Origin: Apostichopus californicus
Lineage: Eukaryota; Echinodermata; Holothuroidea; Aspidochirotida; Stichopodidae
DNA: 64,000 bases
Assembly: GCA_020650975.1 (NCBI GenBank)
Contig: JAIPMN010019362.1
Span: 1-64,000 of the forward strand
Direction of reading: 5' to 3'
The notes beneath the pieces were generated by a model that was not told the origin of the DNA, did not search any database, and worked only from the letters and a program-made list of their open reading frames with translations. Below, piece after piece: positions 59,046-64,000 of this stretch (its first letter is position 1; each line of letters begins with the position of its first letter). The position numbers and the translations under genes were made by a program.

Positions 59046-59530
59046 CCCTTACAAAACAAATCCCACATAAAACCCATAGGAAATCGGCCATTTCCTATAG
59101 GAATAAGCAAAATCCTGTGAGATTTTCAAGTGTATGTGGGGTTTTCAGGAAAATTCCTGTGGGTTATTTACAAATCCCACATGGCTTTTAAATTTATGTC
59201 ACATTTTCAGGAAAGTTTGTGCTTTTTTTCTACAAATCCCACATGGTTTTGCTATATTCCCATAGGATTGCAAGATTATGTGGGATTTACCCTAAATTCA
59301 TGTGTTTTGATATAAAAATCCCACATTATTTTGGAGTTGATATGGGATTTCCTAGAATATTCATGTGGGTTATCATAAATCCCACATGAATTTGATTAAA
59401 CCATGTGGGATATAAAGTTTACATGTGATTTTCAGCACACTTATGTGGGGTTATTACAAATCCCACATGATTTTGCAGTTTGTGTCGACTTTTGAAATAT
59501 TCATGTGGGTTTACCTGGGGTAATAAAAAA
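59045..59530. repeat. degenerate ~60-bp tandem repeat (ACAAATCCCACATG)
   Basis: About eight diverged units, each with ACAAATCCCACATG, a T-rich stretch, TATGTGGGATTTTCAGGAAA and TTCATGTGGGTTAT. AATCCCACAT and its complement ATGTGGGATT alternate, so the array is also rich in short inverted repeats and could form hairpins. Confidence 0.88.
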
Positions 59531-61255
59531 TGATTGTGGGTTTTGGATTTTTTGGCAGAAATTCTTTTATGGTTTATCTCAGTTGTTGTAATATTATTAA
59601 GTACAATACTTGTGGCTTTATGAATTACATGCAATACTGAGACTTTATAATTCCTTCCCATTATTGCATATTTCCATGCATGCCTAGTTCAGTGATTAAT
59701 GTTATTCTCATCAAATGAAGAAGTATTTGACAGACTTGATTTTTATCAATAGGTATTTCTACTTGCCAGCAGGGGGAGAACTATATACTGTATATCCAGT
59801 TGTTAGACCGACTATGTGGCCCAGTGGTCTTGCAGTTGTCAGGTTGGTAGTTTCACTCCTGGCAAGGTCATTCTGAAGACTTTAAAATGGTACTTACTGT
59901 CATCTTGCTTGTGCTCAACGTTAAAAGATTGAAGTAGCAAAACTGTTGGAAGTGTCCAGTGTTGGTTACGTGCACATGGAGCATATAGTGTCAGTAGAAG
60001 AAGTCAGCAAAATTCATATTTAAAGGTACTATATCACCGATCAATAAGCTACAACCTGATTTTTTCTGCTTAGTGTAAATATACAACCAGGTCTCACATG
60101 TAGAGTTTACTGGTTAGTTTCACTCCACATGCAAGTGTAATTAATTGTTTTACAACTCACAAATATGTGAGCTTTCTAACACAGGCAAGACCCATGTAAC
60201 TTTCCTTTGTGATATAGTCTGTTTACCAACGGAACTGGCATAAGAGTATCCATTGTAGTTCATTTTGCTGAGTAAGCATCTCATATACTACCTCTAACTA
60301 GTGCCAAACATGGACTGAAATAATTGTTTAAATTTGTCTAACTACCCCTCACAGTAACCCCTGCCACCAGAAGGCAAAGAATATGTTGTTGTTCCCACAG
60401 ATGTGTTATCATTCACTACAAAAAAAATCCCTGTAGACACACAAACAAGGACTTTAAGCAGCTGTTTATATGGTAACTTCTCTCACCATCAAATGCACTC
60501 GAACAGTAGTTTGTTGCATTAACATCACAACAGATGTGTAAAATTTGGAGAAGTCCGCTACCTTTCCAAAAAGAACATCACAATGCAAAGAAATACTCCA
60601 TAACATTTGTACAGAACATTACACTAGTAATTAAACGAACCGCAGATTGCGGGGAAAATTACCATATTTAGGGTCCTTCGCTTCGAACTCACAAGTTATA
60701 AATGAGGGCAAGAGTGTTCTTGCGTTGAAACTGCACGGCTGACCATTTATTACAAAACCCCTTAATGATCATATACATGAGAATAGGCTAAAGAACAGTT
60801 ACCATAATGTAATATGATATTAATACTTGCCATAAATACTCAATCTATGAAATATCAATAACATCAACACAAAAACAATTAAAGAATGAATACCCGCAAT
60901 ACTGTACAAAATGTATAATGAACACGATCCGTAATCATCTGTACTTCGAAATAATTGTCAACAGGCGAGGACTTTTACCACCTCAATAATAGCCAGGGCA
61001 ACCCATGCCAGCTGCAACCATTACAGGAATTTCCACCTACCTGTTCCTACAGTATATAGTACACAATAGCACCCACGTGCTTAACGATAAACAAGACACG
61101 CTATGAACCCGTAGGACCAAGGTCCAAAAATATAACCTAACACATGTACTTTGTACAGTTAAGCACAGCCTAGCCAAAGGGCAACACTTAAAACTACAAT
61201 TCAATTAACTAACAGTAGGTTACGTACAGCATATATAAACAATACTGAACACTTA
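59531..61255. other. no gene recognised
   Basis: AT-rich flank or intron between the tandem repeat and the CpG-rich patch. Short open frames only. Confidence 0.5.
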
Positions 61256-61259
61256 ATCT

Positions 61260-61670
61260 CTTAATAAACTGAGGTCAGCTCGCTCGCGGAAAAGAAGACT
61301 TCTCTACGCTCGCGGCGCGTAAGATCGCGGACATCAAGACTCCATCAGGTGCGGTTGTCACTCTCTCGCCAGCTCGCTGCATGTTGGTAGAACCGCCATC
61401 TTGGAAACCAGTGGCTTCTCGTCTGAAGCCGAAAACCAGCCAAACCCGAGGATTCCTGCCTCTTAGAAGGGGGACATCTCCTCACTGACAACCAGACAGT
61501 CCAGATATGGGTATCTTTGGGCAATTTATGACCCGAGAGCAATAAAATTAAAGAAATACTAAGGGGTTTACGAGGCAAACCCCGGAGCTCTGCAGAGACG
61601 CTGCTAGCCACCATCGCAGCGTGTATAGAACTGCCAAACACACGTGCAAAAGCTATGTGCACAACTTAGG
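61260..61670 (-). promoter_or_regulatory. candidate promoter / first-exon region
   Basis: CpG-rich against an AT-rich background (GCTCGCGG, CTCGCGGCGCG near 61275-61320). On the minus strand CCAAGATGGCGG (61400-61389 region) is a strong YY1-type site, common at animal transcription starts, and ACACGTG occurs near 61640. It lies 3 kb upstream of the most 5' exon of the minus-strand recombinase-like gene, so it may drive it (inference). A 105-codon minus-strand frame (61662-61345) is not recognisable. Confidence 0.4.
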
Positions 61671-62019
61671 CTACATACAGCCTATTACGTAACAACACAT
61701 AAATATGTATAGGGTGCAAACCACAAAATTTGGCTTCACTACAGTAAATTGAGTCATTCTCATGAGAAATGAAATATAGTTATGTATTTTTTAGTAATGA
61801 AACACAACCAGCTACTTTAATACTGTGTGCATGCATCCTGTTGTACTCTTTGTTTTATTTTTGGTTTCATTTCTGAAATCACTGCTGATTGACCTGCGAC
61901 TCATTACCACTTAAAAAGAGGCCCTGATATGAATTAAATAACCAACGTAGTGAGGTCTTCAAAACACCAGAAAGGCAAAAATGCATTGAGCTTTCGATTA
62001 TGTTATATATTTAATATGT
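61671..62019. other. no gene recognised
   Basis: AT-rich spacer between the CpG-rich patch and the SINE. Confidence 0.5.
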
Positions 62020-62382
62020 GTGTATGTCGTTAGGACTTTGGTCTCGTAAACCAGAGATTTCGGGATAGAATCCTGGTCAGACTGCCGCGTAGTGTCCTTG
62101 GGCAAGGCACATTATCCTTATTGCTCCTCTCCACCCACGTGAAAATGGGTACCTGCGAGGTTACTTGTAAATACGGTGAAGCGCTATATTGTGGCAGCTC
62201 CTATAGGGAAGTCCCCTGGGGGACACGATGATGCGACACACTGTAACACAATATAGTGTGTCGGGAGTGAACAGATAGAAAAGAGTACAGCAGAGTGTGT
62301 ATAACAAGTTACCATTGACCAGGGTAATATCAAGTGCTTTGACACTTTGTGTAAGGTGAAAGGCGCTATATCAAGTGCAATA

Positions 62383-62433
<51 letters not shown>
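62020..62433 (+). mobile_element. tRNA-derived SINE with (TTA)n tail
   Basis: The head resembles a tRNA: an A-box-like TTAGGACTTTGG, an anticodon arm TTGGT-CTCGTAA-ACCAG (anticodon CGT, Thr-like) and a B-box-like GGGATAGAATCC. The body has the conserved block GTGTCCTTGGGCAAGGCAC, then ATTGCTCCTCTCCACCC and TGGGTACCTGCGAGG, as in widespread animal SINE superfamilies. The 3' part GGTGAAAGGCGCTATATCAA is a LINE-shared tail type, followed by (TTA)n from 62383. Transcription would be by RNA polymerase III, with mobilisation by a partner LINE. Confidence 0.85.
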
Positions 62434-62961
62434 GTATATATGGTTAATTGTTCTCTCTTTTTGGTTGCACACTTCCAAGTAGTAAAACCATCTAAACCAA
62501 TATTATATGGCTAAGGTTATCATCCAAACCAAAAAGCAGCTAAAATTGCCAAGATCAATCTTATTCATACCTACTTGGCAAGACTATGCAATATGTTACT
62601 CCATCAATCTCAGCAGTAATACATTTTTGCAGCTGGTCGGTCACACTAAGTATAAGTATTTTCTCTCTATTGTATTAAGTTAATATACAAATATGCTTAG
62701 CACATGCCCCAGTTTGAATACCAGTTGCCAAATTGGATTTCAGTATTCTGAACTGGGAAATGACAAACAAAGTATAAACATTTTTGTTCGTTGTGACTTT
62801 GAGAATATATACAATTCTACCAAATTTACTCCCATAAAATTGGACAATACTATTACTTCTCCTGCCACCTTTTCCAGCAACTTCAAATCATATACCATTA
62901 ATTAATATCTTACAAATTTTGTGAATAACATTATCCTGATTAGAAACAACAAAAATGTTAT
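62434..62961. other. no gene recognised; 3' flank of the right-edge transposase
   Basis: AT-rich. A 70-codon plus-strand frame at 62693-62905 has no family features. Confidence 0.45.
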
Positions 62962-64000
62962 TCAACAAATCACCAACATATTCACATGGGGCTGTCCAAC
63001 CAAGAATACATGTAACATGTTTCCTAAATGGAGACTCTCCGCCTTGACAGTCAGTGGATATCCACGAAGTAAATTGTTTATACAATTCATAACATTATAG
63101 GGTGTGTTTCTACTGATCGATTCAGATTTCTGTTGAAGCAGTCTCACAATTGTAAAATTTTGTGCAATCTGACCTGAAACATAACGGGTCCCATGAAACA
63201 AGCTCTTTAGTTTCCTGTTATACCCTTCGAATGGAAAACATGAAGTATTCCACGGCGGCCCCATAACTTTGTTGTGTCTGCAAGATGTAACATAAGATGA
63301 ACATTATAAGAGATATGTATAACTCCGTACAGTCTCTCCATGTCAATAACAAATTTTATTAGAATAATATGCACCAAGGAGAGGTCATTCTCTACAATGT
63401 TCTCCTGTAGCAACATCCAGATTGCATGAACCAGTAGCATTAAGTGAGTGAAGTAAACTGATGATAACACACCCTTTAAAACAGGTAAACTGTAAAAGAG
63501 AAGCCATGATCTAAATTCTGATGCTTTCCAGTGTGACCGTTGGGAAGGTGATTTTGGTAGCCTTGTGATTTCACTTGGGGGAACAATAGCTTCAATACGC
63601 TGGTCACCAACACCGGTCTGATTGCCTATATACCAAGGTTCCTTGTGGCTAGAGCTGTCAAACCACAGATTGGTCAACTTCTCTGTGACTCCTTCACATA
63701 CTGCGTGCATGTAATCCACAGGAAATCCCTCTACAATATCAAATCCTGGGATCAAAGGAAGAGGTCACACATTCCTCACCCCAATTGAGGAAGATTCACC
63801 AGATGCGATCTTAATTGCCTCTGCCTCAACATTAGCCTGGGTTCTGAGAACAGGTACAGGCTCTTCATATGGATACGCAGTTACACTGCCCCGCCCCTTT
63901 TCTACTCTCTTACCTTTATGAAGACACCACGAACAGCCAAAATAACCAATGAATTGTGTTATGCATTGGAGCTGGCATCTGGCAACAGAATCACAGGCAC
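62962..64000 (-). CDS. CACTA/EnSpm-like transposase (second type), runs off the edge
   Basis: Entering at the window edge, the minus strand reads DSVARCQLQCITQFIGYFGC and WCLHKGKRVEKGRGSV, then GFDIVEGFPVDYMHAVCEGV, PPSEITRLPKSPSQRSHWK, ASEFRSWLLFYSLPVLKGV and YNVHLMLHLADTTKLWG. After a one-base frame change near 63255 it continues TSCFPFEGYNRKLKSLFHGT and ends at 62962. These are the conserved blocks of DUF4218-type transposases (FPVDYMH, WKASEFR.WLLFYS, CFPFEGYN), a lineage different from 40941-42336. One in-frame TGA lies at 63767-63765. With only two lesions seen, the copy is young. Its N-terminus and element ends are outside or not found. Confidence 0.85.

Noticed and set aside
59045-59530. 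Terminal-inverted-repeat transposon
   Set aside because: Inverted ATGTGGGATT/AATCCCACAT pairs occur in every unit, so they reflect the tandem repeat, not element ends.
62030-62095. Functional tRNA-Thr gene
   Set aside because: The A and B boxes and arms are degraded and it is continuous with a SINE body and simple-repeat tail, so it is a SINE head.

Overview
The window looks like AT-rich, intron-bearing, repeat-dense DNA of a marine invertebrate. An echinoderm, perhaps a sea cucumber, is my best guess, but that rests on repeat style and gene families and is inference. No prokaryotic operons, rRNA operon or CRISPR array are present. Coding DNA is scattered in short exons bounded by GT..AG signals, and most long open frames belong to transposable elements.

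Layout. 0-10 kb: a 16-bp minisatellite, several degenerate dispersed repeats (some carrying perfect TGACCTTTGACCT sites), one RecQ-type helicase exon (+), one unidentified exon (-), a short terminal-inverted-repeat element and a perfect 25-bp stem-loop. 10-17 kb: CpG-richer DNA with two candidate first exons and promoter-like motif clusters, a 1-kb array of 22-bp repeats each carrying a GGTACC-type core, a 5'-truncated LINE and a 300-bp tandem repeat. 17.2-27.6 kb: two broken Ty3/gypsy LTR elements lying back to back (- then +). 28-40.4 kb: a minus-strand split gene whose exons resemble the N-terminal and DUF4806-like parts of large invertebrate protein families and end in a BEN-like segment. 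It lies directly downstream of a CACTA/EnSpm-like transposase gene (44.1-40.9 kb, same strand).

46-59 kb: a minus-strand gene with small acidic phase-0 exons followed by a C2H2-type finger, a second Cys/His module and a tyrosine-recombinase catalytic region. The final catalytic frame is long and open, but the parts before it are broken. It is surrounded by local duplications, including a ~1-kb hAT-like non-autonomous element with an 8-bp target duplication. 59-64 kb: a degenerate ~60-bp tandem repeat, a promoter-like CpG patch, a tRNA-derived SINE with a (TTA)n tail, and a second, different CACTA-like transposase that runs off the right edge.

The most interesting parts are the tyrosine-recombinase gene with duplicated 51-bp exons and an inverted coding fragment, the BEN/DUF4806-like split gene beside a transposase, and the promoter-like clusters next to the LTR elements. 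Exon calls rest on reading frames and splice signals read by eye. Several exon phases do not match directly, which I state where it applies.
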